A stretch of 64,000 nt of DNA from Solibacillus sp. FSL H8-0538 (GCF_038003525.1 NZ_JBBOPI010000002.1:62001-126000); one strand, 5' to 3'. Positions 1 to 8,841 are shown, numbered from the stretch's first letter. The notes: a model not told the origin generated them from the sequence alone. Numbers and translations are program-made.

Positions 1-495
1 TTATACAACTAACGGGTAGCTTTAGTTCAACAAGGTAAATAAGAAAAGTCGATTCCTAAATGTCATAGGAAATCGATTTTCTTTATGGATTGAAACTGCT
101 TATCGTTGGAATTCCACATTGAACTAAACTTTGATTTGAGAACTAGTGAATAGTTTTTCACCTCTCTTCACCCGCAAGCCCACCAAATTACGGTTTGGTA
201 ATAGGTTCTTCCTCGCGTATATGTATATACGAATATATGAATATATCTAATCATTCAAGACACTTTTTCCTTTTATAAGGCACTACCTGTAGTTAGGGCT
301 AAACGGCTTATTTTAGGGAGTTGTCGAAGAAAAGAATAGAAAAGAATAGCGCAGAAGAATGTTTTTGATGCTTAGAGGAGATCTCTATGCCCATTTACTA
401 TCCCAGCACCAGGAGATTGTTTTGGTTTCATAGGTAGGAAAGTTATCCATTCTTCTCGACCAAAAACGTTTCCATTCTGCGCAAATCGAAATTGC
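1..495. other. Gene-free left edge with repeat remnants
   Basis: I see no convincing coding region here. It holds an imperfect inverted repeat around 7-27 (AACTAA/TTTAGTT), a weak hairpin around 47-80, an array of four 8-bp repeats at 218-249, and a shortened copy of the dispersed element containing AAAACGTTTCCATTCT at about 449-490. The stretch 130-400 resembles the stretch around 50160-50400, so both look like copies of one ancestral plasmid segment. Confidence 0.6.
218..249. repeat. Octamer array A (4 x TATAYNNN)
   Basis: Four consecutive direct 8-bp units: TATATGTA, TATACGAA, TATATGAA, TATATCTA. The first five bases are constant apart from T/C and the last three vary. This is the shortest of the larger arrays and shares flanking sequence with array H (50288-50343). 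It is a candidate binding site for the ribbon-helix-helix partner of ParA. Confidence 0.7.
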
Positions 496-523
496 AAAAA
501 CACGGGGGCAACTAACCCCCGTG
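496..523 (-). terminator. Rho-independent terminator of dsdA
   Basis: On the minus strand a strong hairpin (CACGGGGG / CCCCCGTG, loop of 7) is followed by five T residues. It starts about 6 bases after the stop codon of the D-serine dehydratase gene. Confidence 0.9.
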
Positions 524-528
524 CTGAA

Positions 529-1890
529 TTACCTTTGATTCTCTAACGAAAAATTCAATCCTTTTTGATAATATTCCTTCTTCATTTCTTCCGGAACCAT
601 ATTTCCACCAGTCCCCCAAATAATGTGTGTACCTTTACTCATTTTTTCTGTTAAATTATGCTTCAGTAAATACTCGGTGCCTTCTTTCCCTAATTTAATC
701 GGGCCAATCATGCCTGCTAGTGCTGAAGGTTCTAAATGAATCCCCTCTGTATCAACTAGTTCCTTTAATAACTTATACAATTGTTCATCGCTAACCGTAT
801 AATTCCCACTTAGAAACGGCTCTATCGTTTTACCAACAAATCCAGATGGTCTTCCTACAGCAAGTCCATCAGCGTCTGTTACATTATCAAGACCTATATC
901 TTGAACAGAAATTTTATCATGAAGGCCTGTCATTAACCCAAGTAACATACATGGCGAGTGGGTAGGTTCTGCAAAGAAACAGTGAACATGGTCTTGATAC
1001 AATAACTTCAAACCAAAAGCGATCCCGCCAGGACCACCGCCTACACCACATGGAAGGTAAACAAACAATGGATGATCTTCATCAACTGTTATCTCTAACT
1101 CTTCTAATTGTTTTTCTAACCGAGATGCGGCTACTGTGTATCCTAAAAATAGATCATGGGAATTTTCATCATCTACAAAATAACATGCAGGATCCCCATC
1201 TGCTTGGCGTCGGCCTTCCTCTACGGCTTTACTATAATCAGATTCATATTCAATTACAGTCACATTTTTGCTGCGGAGTAAGTCTTTTTTCCATTGTTTT
1301 GCATCCGCCGACATATGCACGGTCACATTAAAACCTAACTTTGCACTCATGATGCCAATACTAAGTCCTAAATTTCCAGTCGAGCCTACTGCGATGGAAT
1401 AGTGAGCGAAGAATGTTCGAAACCGATCACTCGCTAAAATGGAATAGTCATCTTGAATCGTCAACAATTGATGTTGAAGCGCTAATTCTTCTGCATGTTT
1501 TAGCACTTCATAAATCCCGCCTCTTGCTTTTATAGACCCGGATATCGGAAGGTGACTATCACACTTAAGCAATAATTCACCTACTATCGGTTGTTGATAC
1601 TCCTGCTCTAAGGATTGTTTCATGGAAGGAATACGCACTAAAGGAGATTCGATTATCCCATTCATCTTTTTTGTTTCAGGAAATACTTTAGCAATATATG
1701 GAGCAAAGCGTTTTAACCTTTCCTCTGCATCCTTTACATCATCTTGACTAAGGGGGGATTTTTTAATTCCTTTTTCAAACTGTTCAATATTAGGATTTAA
1801 CCACAATACTTCCTTCATCGAAGTGAGTTTGTCTAGTAAAGGATACTGTTCTTTCCATGTTTTTAGATCTCTGAATTCAAGCTCGTTCAC
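529..1890 (-). CDS. dsdA: D-serine ammonia-lyase (D-serine dehydratase)
   Basis: A PLP-dependent fold-type II enzyme that converts D-serine to pyruvate and ammonia in the cytoplasm, allowing detoxification or use of D-serine. The PLP-lysine motif SGSIKARGG and the glycine-rich phosphate loop (CGVGGGPGG) match E. coli DsdA. The longest frame begins at 1926, but GAGGAGG at 1900-1906 lies 9 bases before a GTG at 1890. I prefer that start, giving 453 aa, close to the 442 aa of E. coli DsdA. It is divergent from an XRE-cupin regulator with palindromes in between, which suggests local control. Confidence 0.93.
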   Translation of the reverse strand: MNELEFRDLKTWKEQYPLLDKLTSMKEVLWLNPNIEQFEKGIKKSPLSQDDVKDAEERLKRFAPYIAKVFPETKKMNGIIESPLVRIPSMKQSLEQEYQQPIVGELLLKCDSHLPISGSIKARGGIYEVLKHAEELALQHQLLTIQDDYSILASDRFRTFFAHYSIAVGSTGNLGLSIGIMSAKLGFNVTVHMSADAKQWKKDLLRSKNVTVIEYESDYSKAVEEGRRQADGDPACYFVDDENSHDLFLGYTVAASRLEKQLEELEITVDEDHPLFVYLPCGVGGGPGGIAFGLKLLYQDHVHCFFAEPTHSPCMLLGLMTGLHDKISVQDIGLDNVTDADGLAVGRPSGFVGKTIEPFLSGNYTVSDEQLYKLLKELVDTEGIHLEPSALAGMIGPIKLGKEGTEYLLKHNLTEKMSKGTHIIWGTGGNMVPEEMKKEYYQKGLNFSLENQR

Positions 1891-1954
1891 GTTGATCGTC
1901 CTCCTCATTGATGTCATTCTAGTCATTCAAAAAGCAAAATATAAATTAACAAAC

Positions 1955-1971
1955 GTTAAATTAAATTTAAC
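1955..1971. promoter_or_regulatory. Palindromic operator candidate in dsdA/regulator intergenic region
   Basis: A perfect 17-bp inverted repeat, GTTAAAT-TAA-ATTTAAC, lies between the divergent dsdA and XRE-cupin genes. A second site at 2005-2027 repeats the GTTAA core, so this is a likely operator for the neighbouring regulator. Confidence 0.55.
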
Positions 1972-2004
1972 ATACACATTTTTAATTGTTAAGTATTATT
2001 TGAA

Positions 2005-2027
2005 AATGTTAAATTATAATTAACATT
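2005..2027. promoter_or_regulatory. Second operator candidate (AATGTTAA...TTAACATT)
   Basis: Perfect 8-bp half sites, AATGTTAA and TTAACATT, separated by 7 bases, 24 bases upstream of the regulator start codon. It shares the GTTAA/TTAAC core with the palindrome at 1955-1971. Position and symmetry suggest autoregulation plus control of dsdA. Confidence 0.5.
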
Positions 2028-2050
2028 TAATCCTCAAGGAGTGCATAGTC

Positions 2051-2596
2051 ATGGAAAATATCGATATTGGGAAGAAGCTTGAAAAATATAGAAAAGGGAA
2101 AAACTTAAGCATTCGAGAATTAGCAAAGTTAGCTGAAATCACGCCTTCTATGTTGAGCCAAATCGAACGTGGCTTAGCAAACCCTTCGATTCAGACGCTT
2201 AAAGTGTTAGCGAAAACCCTCGACGTTCCGACATTTAGTTTTTTCATTGAAGAAACAAACACGGTTGATTTAGTCGTTAGGGCTAGTCACCGAAAGAAAA
2301 TGATCACTGAAAACATATCGTATGAGCTCGTTTCTCCTGATTTTACTGGAAAGCTTGCAACAGCCATTATGAATTTACCACCAAACACGGCTTCCTCTGA
2401 GAAACAATTGGGACATACTGGAGAAGAAGTTGCTTTTGTCTTAGAGGGGAAAATTATAGTATTTCTAGAGGACGAAGAATACCTCTTGGAAACTGGGGAT
2501 AGTGTAAAAATACCTGCACAAATGAAGCATAAGTGGGAAAATAAGTTTAATGAACATGCTGCCATACTGTTTTCGGTGACGCCACCAGCGTTTTAA
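2051..2596 (+). CDS. XRE-family regulator with C-terminal cupin domain
   Basis: A DNA-binding regulator of 181 aa. An XRE-type helix-turn-helix occupies residues 8-62 (LSIRELAKLAEITPSMLSQI), and a cupin_2 sensor domain occupies about 105-178 (HTGEEVAFVLEGK, then LETGDSVKIPA). The start follows AAGGAG at a good distance. It is divergently transcribed from dsdA across a 160-bp region with two inverted repeats. This layout is common for regulators of the adjacent catabolic gene, so D-serine or a related amino acid is the inferred ligand. This is not proven by the sequence. Confidence 0.85.
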   Translation: MENIDIGKKLEKYRKGKNLSIRELAKLAEITPSMLSQIERGLANPSIQTLKVLAKTLDVPTFSFFIEETNTVDLVVRASHRKKMITENISYELVSPDFTGKLATAIMNLPPNTASSEKQLGHTGEEVAFVLEGKIIVFLEDEEYLLETGDSVKIPAQMKHKWENKFNEHAAILFSVTPPAF

Positions 2597-2672
2597 TTTT
2601 CGGATTGAGTTGGCTTTTTTTGTTTCACATTCGGAATATATTGAGTCTTGGGAGAAAGAAGAAGTGTAGAAA

Positions 2673-3053
2673 TTGCATAATCTATTTCATATTTACGGAA
2701 ACGCCAATGATTTCATTTTGCGATCAACATTCACAATACGTTCGATTGATTTTACATTAGTTGAGGACCACTCACTTTCTCCTCAACTTCAACAACTTCC
2801 GTTTGAAAAAGATAATCAATTTATTAGGGCTTTCGTTTATTTGAGTAACCTTCATGAAGAACATTATTTGCTAATTGAAGAATGTGCGCTAAAAAATACA
2901 TTTGTAGAAAATTTAGTTCACTGTGAATTTTATGATGCAAATCTAGATGTATTTCTTGAAGATGGGCAGTCAAAAAACGTTGCCATTCTTCGGAAAACTT
3001 TTCTATTCTGCGCAAACCGGAATCGAAAAGAAACAGGAGATCGGTGCCTATAG
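2673..3053 (+). CDS. Hypothetical protein, 3' end inside a dispersed repeat
   Basis: A possible 126-aa protein starting at TTG behind a purine-rich stretch. I recognise no family. The last 25 or so codons fall inside the dispersed element that recurs at 3753-3890 and 5560-5690, so the C terminus is probably not ancestral. Either the element inserted into the gene or the frame is a remnant. Confidence that this is a functional gene is low. Confidence 0.3.
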   Translation: MHNLFHIYGNANDFILRSTFTIRSIDFTLVEDHSLSPQLQQLPFEKDNQFIRAFVYLSNLHEEHYLLIEECALKNTFVENLVHCEFYDANLDVFLEDGQSKNVAILRKTFLFCANRNRKETGDRCL

Positions 3054-3115
3054 AGAGAGAGGAGCGCTTTGCTGAGCAGCTTACGCAAGCACTTCTTCAG
3101 CATCACAAGCAATCC
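2975..3115. repeat. Dispersed element, copy b
   Basis: About 135 bp beginning AAAAACGTTGCCATTCTTCG, then CTTTTCTATTCTGCGCAAAC and a stretch with AAACAGGAGATCG. Closely similar sequences occur at 3753-3890 and 5560-5690, and a shortened one at 449-490. I see no coding function. It could be a miniature mobile element or a plasmid-borne structural repeat. Confidence 0.65.
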
Positions 3116-3306
3116 GTGGTGTGAGGGGCCTCCCTAACATCCCCAACACGTTAGAAAGACACATCTTGCCCAATATAGGGCGAGATGTGTCCTTCCGTAT
3201 CGACCAAAAATGGCAACCTCATCCCATATTGAGATTGCCTTCTTTAGGAATTATTTATTCCGTGCTCTCTCCCACATTTGCTGAGATTAGATTACTCTGC
3301 ACATTA

Positions 3307-3621
3307 TTAGTTTAAGCCATCCATAAAAGCTTCAATTTCTTGCTGTGTTTTGCGGTCCTTACTAACAAATCGGCCCACTTCATTACCTTTATCGTAAGCA
3401 AGAAAACTTGGAATCCCATATACATCTAATTCGATACATAGATCGATGAATTGATCGCGGTCAATCTTCACAAAATGATAATTACTATACTTTTCTTCTA
3501 TGGTAGGCAATATCGGATCAATGACACGACAATCCCCACACCAATCTGCTGAAAAAACAAATAGCGTATGTTCACCTTTTTTTAGTTCTTCAAATTGCTC
3601 CATCGATTGTAAATTTTCCAT
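3307..3621 (-). CDS. Thioredoxin-like protein (YtpP type)
   Basis: A 104-aa cytoplasmic thioredoxin-fold protein with the redox motif WCGDC (residues 27-31) and the cis-proline region GIPSFLAY. Length and motif fit the B. subtilis YtpP family, which is proposed to act as a thiol-disulfide reductase (assigned by family, not shown here). The start at 3621 follows an AGGAGG site. It stands alone between non-coding stretches, with no operon partner. Confidence 0.85.
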   Translation of the reverse strand: MENLQSMEQFEELKKGEHTLFVFSADWCGDCRVIDPILPTIEEKYSNYHFVKIDRDQFIDLCIELDVYGIPSFLAYDKGNEVGRFVSKDRKTQQEIEAFMDGLN

Positions 3622-4113
3622 ATAAAAACCTCCTTACTACCTGTTATTTTTCTAATAATACCATATTTCAAAAATGCTTTATTTACTATTTCACACAAAT
3701 ATAAGGGAAATTAATTTGAGTAAAATAACAAATTGGCAGGTTATACGTTCATTTTTACCAAAAACGTTGCCATTCTTCGGAAAACTTTTCTATTCTGCGC
3801 AAACCGAAATCGAAACGAAACAGGAGATCGTTACCTAGAGAGATAAACGCTTTACTGAACAGCTCACGCACGCACTTCTTTCAGTCTAAGTAATCGTGCT
3901 CATTAGGTACCGAGGGATTTTCACCAATTGGAATGTCTACAATTTCAACCATGATGGTAAAAATAATACTTAAACGAAAACAGATAATCAATAATATTAA
4001 ACATTAAATTAATATTATTTATTTTTTTGTATGAATAAATCAACTTTATTGTTTGTATTTTTAATCATTTGTTATACAATATAATCGAATCAACAAAAAG
4101 GAAGGGTTTCATT
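3622..4113. other. Intergenic region with dispersed element copy c
   Basis: No gene seen. The core at about 3753-3890 is a copy of the dispersed element also found at 2975-3115 and 5560-5690, starting again AAAAACGTTGCCATTCTTCG. The rest is AT-rich and leads into the promoter region of the DUF2089 gene. Confidence 0.6.
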
Positions 4114-4479
4114 ATGGCTTATAAAGTAATCACAAATTGTCCTGTCTGCAGTAAAACATTGAAAATTACAAAATTGCAGTGCTCTCATTGTCACACCACC
4201 ATTGAAAATGAGTTTGAATTATCTAAGCTGGCATCCTTATCAAAGGATCAGCTTCATTTTGTGGAAGTATTTTTAACATGCAGAGGAAATATCAAAGAAG
4301 TTGAAAAAGAACTGGGGATTTCCTATCCAACGGTTCGAGGCAAGCTAACAGACATCATTTCATTCCTTGGATATGTGGAGAAGAAGAAAAATGAAGTAGA
4401 CGAGAAAAAAGTTGTCACCATGTTGGAAAATGGCGAAATCACACCAGAAGAAGCCATTAAGCTCTTAAAAGAGGAATAG
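4114..4479 (+). CDS. DUF2089-family protein
   Basis: A protein of 121 aa from the ATG at 4114, which has GGAAGG upstream; an in-frame TTG at 4069 lacks such a site. The N terminus is a zinc-ribbon-like segment (CPVCSKTL...CSHCHT). A helix-turn-helix-like stretch (VEKELGISYPTVRGKL) follows, and the C terminus ends in a short SHOCT-like helix pair (MLENGEITPEEAIKLLKEE). DUF2089 proteins are presumed regulators that neighbour YvlB/LiaX-like proteins. Here the next gene starts 13 bases downstream and shares the SHOCT-like motif, so the two are likely co-transcribed. Confidence 0.8.
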   Translation: MAYKVITNCPVCSKTLKITKLQCSHCHTTIENEFELSKLASLSKDQLHFVEVFLTCRGNIKEVEKELGISYPTVRGKLTDIISFLGYVEKKKNEVDEKKVVTMLENGEITPEEAIKLLKEE

Positions 4480-4492
4480 GGAGGAATTTATT

Positions 4493-4882
4493 ATGAAAGA
4501 GGAAATTAAACGAGTGTTAACAATGGTTCAAGAAGGGAAGATTGATGCGGATACGGGATCCGAACTGATTCAAGTATTAAAAGAGAAAGAAGAAACCGGT
4601 AATACGCTTGTTGAAAAACCGGCAAAATATTTAGATAAAACATTAAAAATCCGTGTGGTATCAGCCGAAAATGATAATGTCATAGTCAATTTGCCGATAA
4701 AACTTGTCAAAGCAGTATTAATGGCTGGACACAGCATCGCAGCGAGTATTCCTCAATCCGAAAAATACGTGAAAGATATCGACATAAGCCTTATTCTGGA
4801 AGCAATCGAAAACGAATTAGATGGCCAAATTGTTGATATTCAATCGGCAAACGGGGATACCGTTTCGGTCATCATTGATTAG
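4493..4882 (+). CDS. SHOCT-like/YvlB-N domain protein
   Basis: A 129-aa protein whose first 30 residues (VLTMVQEGKIDADTGSELIQ) match the short bihelical motif at the start of YvlB/LiaX-type proteins. The rest is an uncharacterised alpha/beta domain. It is preceded by a strong GGAGG site and is the second gene of a tight three-gene operon. Its role is unknown; envelope-stress sensing is suggested only by the YvlB relationship. Confidence 0.7.
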   Translation: MKEEIKRVLTMVQEGKIDADTGSELIQVLKEKEETGNTLVEKPAKYLDKTLKIRVVSAENDNVIVNLPIKLVKAVLMAGHSIAASIPQSEKYVKDIDISLILEAIENELDGQIVDIQSANGDTVSVIID

Positions 4883-4892
4883 TGATTTGCTT

Positions 4893-5174
4893 ATGATTCA
4901 TGTCAAAGTGAAAGCAAAAGATGTTCGGTTTACCCTCCCCATTCCATATGCCTTTTTAAACATGGCTCTTTCCATTTTGTGTTCAAAATTTTTTCAGCAA
5001 CTTGCAAAAAAATGGACAAAAAAGCACTTCGATAGAGAAAAACTGGACTTTACATTTCCACTAATAGACAAAAAAACGCTAAAGCCTATTGTTAAGGAAC
5101 TGAAAAATTATAAAGGCCTCGTGCTAGTAGATGTCAAAGCTAAAGACGGTACAGAGGTTAAGGTTCGACTATAA
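4893..5174 (+). CDS. Hypothetical protein, third gene of DUF2089 operon
   Basis: About 93 aa starting at ATG 4893, 10 bases after the previous stop. Earlier in-frame starts would overlap the upstream gene heavily. It contains a hydrophobic stretch (FLNMALSILCSKFF) and a basic region, and ends KDGTEVKVRL. Its general layout echoes the C-terminal half of the preceding gene (a hydrophobic segment, then a domain ending in a short beta pair), so the two may be distant relatives. I can assign no function. Confidence 0.6.
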   Translation: MIHVKVKAKDVRFTLPIPYAFLNMALSILCSKFFQQLAKKWTKKHFDREKLDFTFPLIDKKTLKPIVKELKNYKGLVLVDVKAKDGTEVKVRL

Positions 5175-5931
5175 TTTTTTATCGACTACACCGACCACTG
5201 ACATGCATTTTGAAGAAAAAAGGGAGTTCGTTTTCAATAAAGGCGTCCCCTATTTCCTGTACAATGTACTCCGTTATTTTGCAAAAGCGCCCGATTGTTG
5301 AATAACATGACTGGCGTTTTTTAAACTACTTTATTATCTCTGTACAAATACAGGTATAGGGTTAGCAATGAATGCTGCTAAAGGGGATAAAGCTATAATT
5401 GTTATTCCTGATAATGGGGAACGTTACTTAAGTATGGACGGGTTGTTTGAAGTTTCTAATTGAGTAGCCCTAGCTCAATACGCAGCAATTCGAAAAACAT
5501 CTCGCCCAAAATAGAGCTAGATGCTGTCCTTCCTTATGTAAATAGGAGGTAATACGTTCCTATCCACCAAAACGTTTCCACTCTTAGGAAAACTTTTCTA
5601 TTCTGCGCGAAAAGAAACAGGATTTCCCTGCCTATAGCGAGAGATGAACGCTTTACTATAAAGCTCACGCAAATACTTCACCAGTATCATGAGCATTTGG
5701 TGGAGTGAGATTTCATCTTTTTTCTACCTTGCAAATTTCTACTTTTGCGAGGTAGATTATTGCTATTGTTTTCGGAGTTGTTTGTATGGCGCTTGAATAC
5801 GATGGTCGCGCCTGTATCGAGGACAGACTTTTTGTAGGGGCCATCACTTATTTCTGTTGTATAATGGCGATTAGACTTTAAACGCATCAAAGACAACGGG
5901 ATGACCCCTTGTTTGAATGGGGGCTTGTGTT
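5175..5931. other. Intergenic region with gene remnant and repeat copy d
   Basis: No intact gene. It contains a cysteine-synthase C-terminal fragment (5350-5463), a degenerate ACATCTCGCCC hairpin near 5500, a copy of the dispersed element at 5560-5690, and a hairpin near 5725-5755 (CTACCTTGCAAA / TTTGCGAGGTAG). A 69-codon minus-strand frame at 5687-5896 has no ribosome binding site that I trust. Confidence 0.6.
5350..5463 (+). pseudogene. C-terminal remnant of a cysteine synthase/CBS-like enzyme
   Basis: An open stretch of about 37 codons ending in TGA encodes a GLAMNAAKGDKA segment followed by IPDNGERYLS and GLFE. This is the typical C-terminal signature of O-acetylserine sulfhydrylases and cystathionine beta-synthases of the PLP fold-type II family. 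No upstream part is present, so it is a gene fragment. Confidence 0.7.
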
Positions 5932-6696
5932 ATGAACATTGATTATATTTCAGACTTACATTTGGATTTTTACGTAAAGCGGGAAGGTAGCCAGGAGAAG
6001 TTTGAACAAAAGACATTTCGTTTTTTAGAAGGGCTACTACCCATCGAATTGGGTGATGTACTTGTCATTGCGGGTGACATTTCACATTTTAATGCGCAGA
6101 GCGGCCTCACGCTAAAGTACTTTTCTAGTCGATATAAGCATGTCTTGTTCGTACTCGGGAATCACGATTATTATTTAACTTCCACGAAACAAGAACGAAA
6201 ATACCATCAGAACAGTCACGAACGCGCACTGGAATTGCTTCAAATGATTGAGCGTTTACCTAATGTGACGCTGCTACAAAAGTTTGAAAAGGTAACCGTT
6301 GAGGGCATTACGTTTGCGGGTGCGACCAATTGGTATTCCTTAGAAGACTTTGCCGATTTACAATACTTCCGGACTGTATCAAATGATTCGGTGATGATTC
6401 AAGGAATGGAACTTGCACATGAACATACCGAGGAACAAAACCATTATCGCACACTAGATGAAGTAGATGTTTGTATAACCCATGTCCCACCTCTACTCAT
6501 TAACAGCCATAAGCGCTATTCTACGACTTCTTGCTATTTAAACGAGTTAAAGGTGATAAAGGCACCACACTATATTTTTGGTCATTGTCATGAACAAAAC
6601 ATCTATCAAAAAGCTGATATACATTTTTATATTAACGCGCTTGGTTATCCAAGTGAACAATTAATACAGCAAATTAGATCGTTTACACTCATATAA
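5932..6696 (+). CDS. Calcineurin-like metallophosphoesterase
   Basis: A protein of 254 aa with the canonical metal-binding motifs in order: DLHLDF (D-x-H), GDIS, GNHDYY, a histidine in CITHVPP, and GHCHEQN. It would hydrolyse phosphoesters with two divalent metals; the substrate is unknown. The ATG at 5932 is preferred because the D-x-H strand should lie near the N terminus. A short purine-rich site precedes it. The final 45 codons and 3' flank are duplicated at 10242-10370. It stands alone and is followed by two hairpins. Confidence 0.88.
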   Translation: MNIDYISDLHLDFYVKREGSQEKFEQKTFRFLEGLLPIELGDVLVIAGDISHFNAQSGLTLKYFSSRYKHVLFVLGNHDYYLTSTKQERKYHQNSHERALELLQMIERLPNVTLLQKFEKVTVEGITFAGATNWYSLEDFADLQYFRTVSNDSVMIQGMELAHEHTEEQNHYRTLDEVDVCITHVPPLLINSHKRYSTTSCYLNELKVIKAPHYIFGHCHEQNIYQKADIHFYINALGYPSEQLIQQIRSFTLI

Positions 6697-6705
6697 CAAA
6701 CGCGT

Positions 6706-6778
6706 CCCGAAAAACATGTTTTTCAAGACGCGTTTACTTTAGGCTGGCACATGAATCCTAATCGTGCCAGCCTTTTCA
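6706..6778 (+). terminator. Two consecutive hairpins after metallophosphoesterase gene
   Basis: The first hairpin pairs AAACGCGTC with GACGCGTTT around 6703-6740. The second pairs GGCTGGCAC with GTGCCAGCC around 6741-6773 and is followed by TTTTTC, so it has the form of an intrinsic terminator. In the duplicated copy near 10377 only the second hairpin is present. Confidence 0.75.
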
Positions 6779-7414
6779 ACCTCTATTGTTAGTTCGAGTC
6801 CGTTTTCTGCGGCATACTTTTCTATTCTTTTCATTTCTATTCTTTCCTACGCTACTCCATCTCAAAATGCCCATTTTCGGTATTCACGCCAGTATCCCAA
6901 CTACTCTAACCAGTTTGTTACTCCTGTTACTGATTGATTTTCGTAAAGCTCCCGTTTGAGACCTAACAGTAGATCAGAAATCGCCAAGGGTATTAAAGAA
7001 ATTGCCTTTGCTTTGAACAGTGGAAAAAAACATCTTTTAGATAGGTTTTTAATTTTTATAGAATACTAAATAGGCTTGGTTCATTTTCAGTAGAACCGAG
7101 CCTAATCTGTTTTAACTACTTTGATTTTTATTGAACTAAACTGCCCTGTTAGCCATCCAGAGGCAGTATCATACCCTGTAAGTGCCGCAAAGATTATTGC
7201 GCTTTTTAAAAAAGCTTGTTGAAAAAAACGGTACTTCCTTAACAAGCTGGGTACCTGCGAAGGTACACCTTTATTTATTCTTCACCAGACTAATTTTCAA
7301 TAAATTTATGGAACTTTCTAACTATTTTGCGATTATAATCAAACCGTTTACAACCTCCCTTCGTTTCCTTTGATAGTAACGTTAAAAAAACATGTATAAA
7401 ATGGAGGAAGAATC
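6779..7414. other. Intergenic region with duplicated segment and hairpins
   Basis: 6779-6985 is nearly identical to 10405-10610. It includes, on the minus strand, the tail of an unrecognised frame ending in SVTGVTNWLE. A terminator-like hairpin (TAGGCTTGGTTC / GAACCGAGCCTA) lies at 7071-7104. 7205-7275 contains complementary arms AGCTTGTT / AACAAGCT and a GGTAC direct repeat, upstream of the AcfC-like gene. I see no protein gene. Confidence 0.55.
7071..7104. terminator. Terminator-like hairpin
   Basis: A 12-bp stem, TAGGCTTGGTTC / GAACCGAGCCTA, with a 10-base loop and a T-rich tail on the plus strand (CTGTTTT). No intact gene ends directly upstream, so it probably served a lost gene. Confidence 0.55.
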
Positions 7415-8218
7415 ATGAAAAAGACCGTTTTTCTATCAGCTTTACTTCTCTTTGTCATTACGGCTACCGGATTGTCAGCCTATGCAAAAATGGACCGTAA
7501 GCCGGCGTCCCAGACGACACCAAATTCCATCCAAAGTGATCATGTCATCCGGGTGTACGGACCAGGCGGACCACTTGGACCGATCAAGGAAGCTGCTGAA
7601 CATTTTTCAGCTGAAACGGGAATCAAGGTCGAAGTAACAGCCGGACCAGAGGGCAATTGGATCAGCCAGGCAAAGCAAGATGCAGATATTATTTTCGGTG
7701 GCTCCGAATATATGCTGCAGGACTTCACCTTTAACCACCCCGAAATGATCGATACTAAATCACGAACGGAGCTTTACCCGCGTGCTGCAGGAATATTGGT
7801 GAGGAAAGGTAATCCTAAGAAGATTGAAAGCCTGGAGGATTTAACGAAAAAGGGAGTCAAAATAATCGATGTGAATGGGGCTGGCCAGCTTGGCCTGTGG
7901 GAAGACCTGGCAGGCAGAAAAGGGCTGATCGAAGGCATTTCCCAAAATATTAACCTTTCTGTAAAGTCGAGTGCCGAAGCCATTGAACGATGGAAATCGA
8001 ATTCCAGCCTGGACGCCTGGATTACCTATGAATCGTGGCATTACCGTCTCCAGGATGTGACCGACCTGGTCGAACTGCCCGAAGAAGAAAAGCTCTATCG
8101 TGGAACGCCGATCGTCCTGACGAAAATCACCGATCAGAAAAAAGAGGCACAGCAATTTATTGATTATTTAAAAACAGAAGAATCTCACCAAATCTTTCAA
8201 AAATGGGGCTGGAAGTAA
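7415..8218 (+). CDS. AcfC-like periplasmic-type substrate-binding protein
   Basis: A secreted binding protein of 267 aa with a signal peptide (residues 1-24, ending AYA). It has the signature of the AcfC branch of molybdate/sulfate-type binding proteins: VYGPGGPLGPIKEAA, VEVTAGPEGNW and ADIIFGGSEYM. No ABC permease or ATPase is adjacent, so its ligand and partner are unknown. The start follows GGAGGA. Base composition is clearly more GC-rich than in most of the window, which suggests acquisition together with the next three genes. Confidence 0.83.
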   Translation: MKKTVFLSALLLFVITATGLSAYAKMDRKPASQTTPNSIQSDHVIRVYGPGGPLGPIKEAAEHFSAETGIKVEVTAGPEGNWISQAKQDADIIFGGSEYMLQDFTFNHPEMIDTKSRTELYPRAAGILVRKGNPKKIESLEDLTKKGVKIIDVNGAGQLGLWEDLAGRKGLIEGISQNINLSVKSSAEAIERWKSNSSLDAWITYESWHYRLQDVTDLVELPEEEKLYRGTPIVLTKITDQKKEAQQFIDYLKTEESHQIFQKWGWK

Positions 8219-8256
8219 GGGCGAGCCTGAAATCTAAAAAACTGGGAGGAACATAC

Positions 8257-8745
8257 ATGAAAAAAGGAATTTTTACGCTCACGATACTTTCGATTATTTT
8301 TGCTTTGGCTGCCTGTGGAAAAAGCACTGAGGAAAAAACAGAGCCGGATCAACCCGATCAAGCCCAAACGGAACAAACAAAATCGGAACAAGCCCCGGCT
8401 GACAACCTTCAGCTTTTGGAGAATGAGAAAGTTGGAGAGTACCTGGCGGATCCACAGGGAAGGGCCCTGTATTACTTTAAAAAGGACGAAGCAGGAAAAA
8501 GCAATTGCAGCGGAGACTGCCTGGCAATCTGGCCGGCATTTACCCAGGAGGATTTCGCCGTCCCGGAAGGTTTTGACAAAAAGGATTTCGATACGATCAC
8601 AAGAGAAGACAACGGGGAGAAGCAGGTCACGTACAAAGGCTTTCCTCTCTATTATTTTGCAAAAGACCTACAAGAAGGGGATGTAAACGGACAAGGAGTA
8701 AAAGATGTATGGTTTGTCGTAAACAGCGAAACAGAATTTGAATAA
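8257..8745 (+). CDS. Yx(FWY)xxD-motif lipoprotein (COG4315 type)
   Basis: A 162-aa lipoprotein with signal peptide and lipobox LAAC (Cys20), a charged linker, then two copies of the secreted repeat. In these, ALYYFKKDEAG and LYYFAKDLQEG carry the Y-x-aromatic-x-x-D core, separated by CSGDCLAIWP. GGGAGGA lies before ATG 8257; an earlier in-frame start would overlap the upstream gene. Proteins of this type occur beside ECF sigma factors, as here. Function is unknown; a redox or surface-binding role has been proposed for relatives. Confidence 0.85.
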   Translation: MKKGIFTLTILSIIFALAACGKSTEEKTEPDQPDQAQTEQTKSEQAPADNLQLLENEKVGEYLADPQGRALYYFKKDEAGKSNCSGDCLAIWPAFTQEDFAVPEGFDKKDFDTITREDNGEKQVTYKGFPLYYFAKDLQEGDVNGQGVKDVWFVVNSETEFE

Positions 8746-8841
8746 GCCTGCCCAGGGAACGATCAGTCGCGGTCGTTCCCATCTTTACTTTTAAAATAGT
8801 ATAATGGCAATATATTTTTATCCAATAACAGGGAGTGCCAC

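Noticed and set aside
3121-3315. 64-codon plus-strand frame after the first dispersed element
   Set aside because: It spans an ACATCTTGCCC/GGGCGAGATGT hairpin and repeat-like sequence; no protein-like features.
5687-5896. 69-codon minus-strand frame
   Set aside because: No credible ribosome binding site and no family resemblance; part of it overlaps a hairpin and a dispersed repeat.
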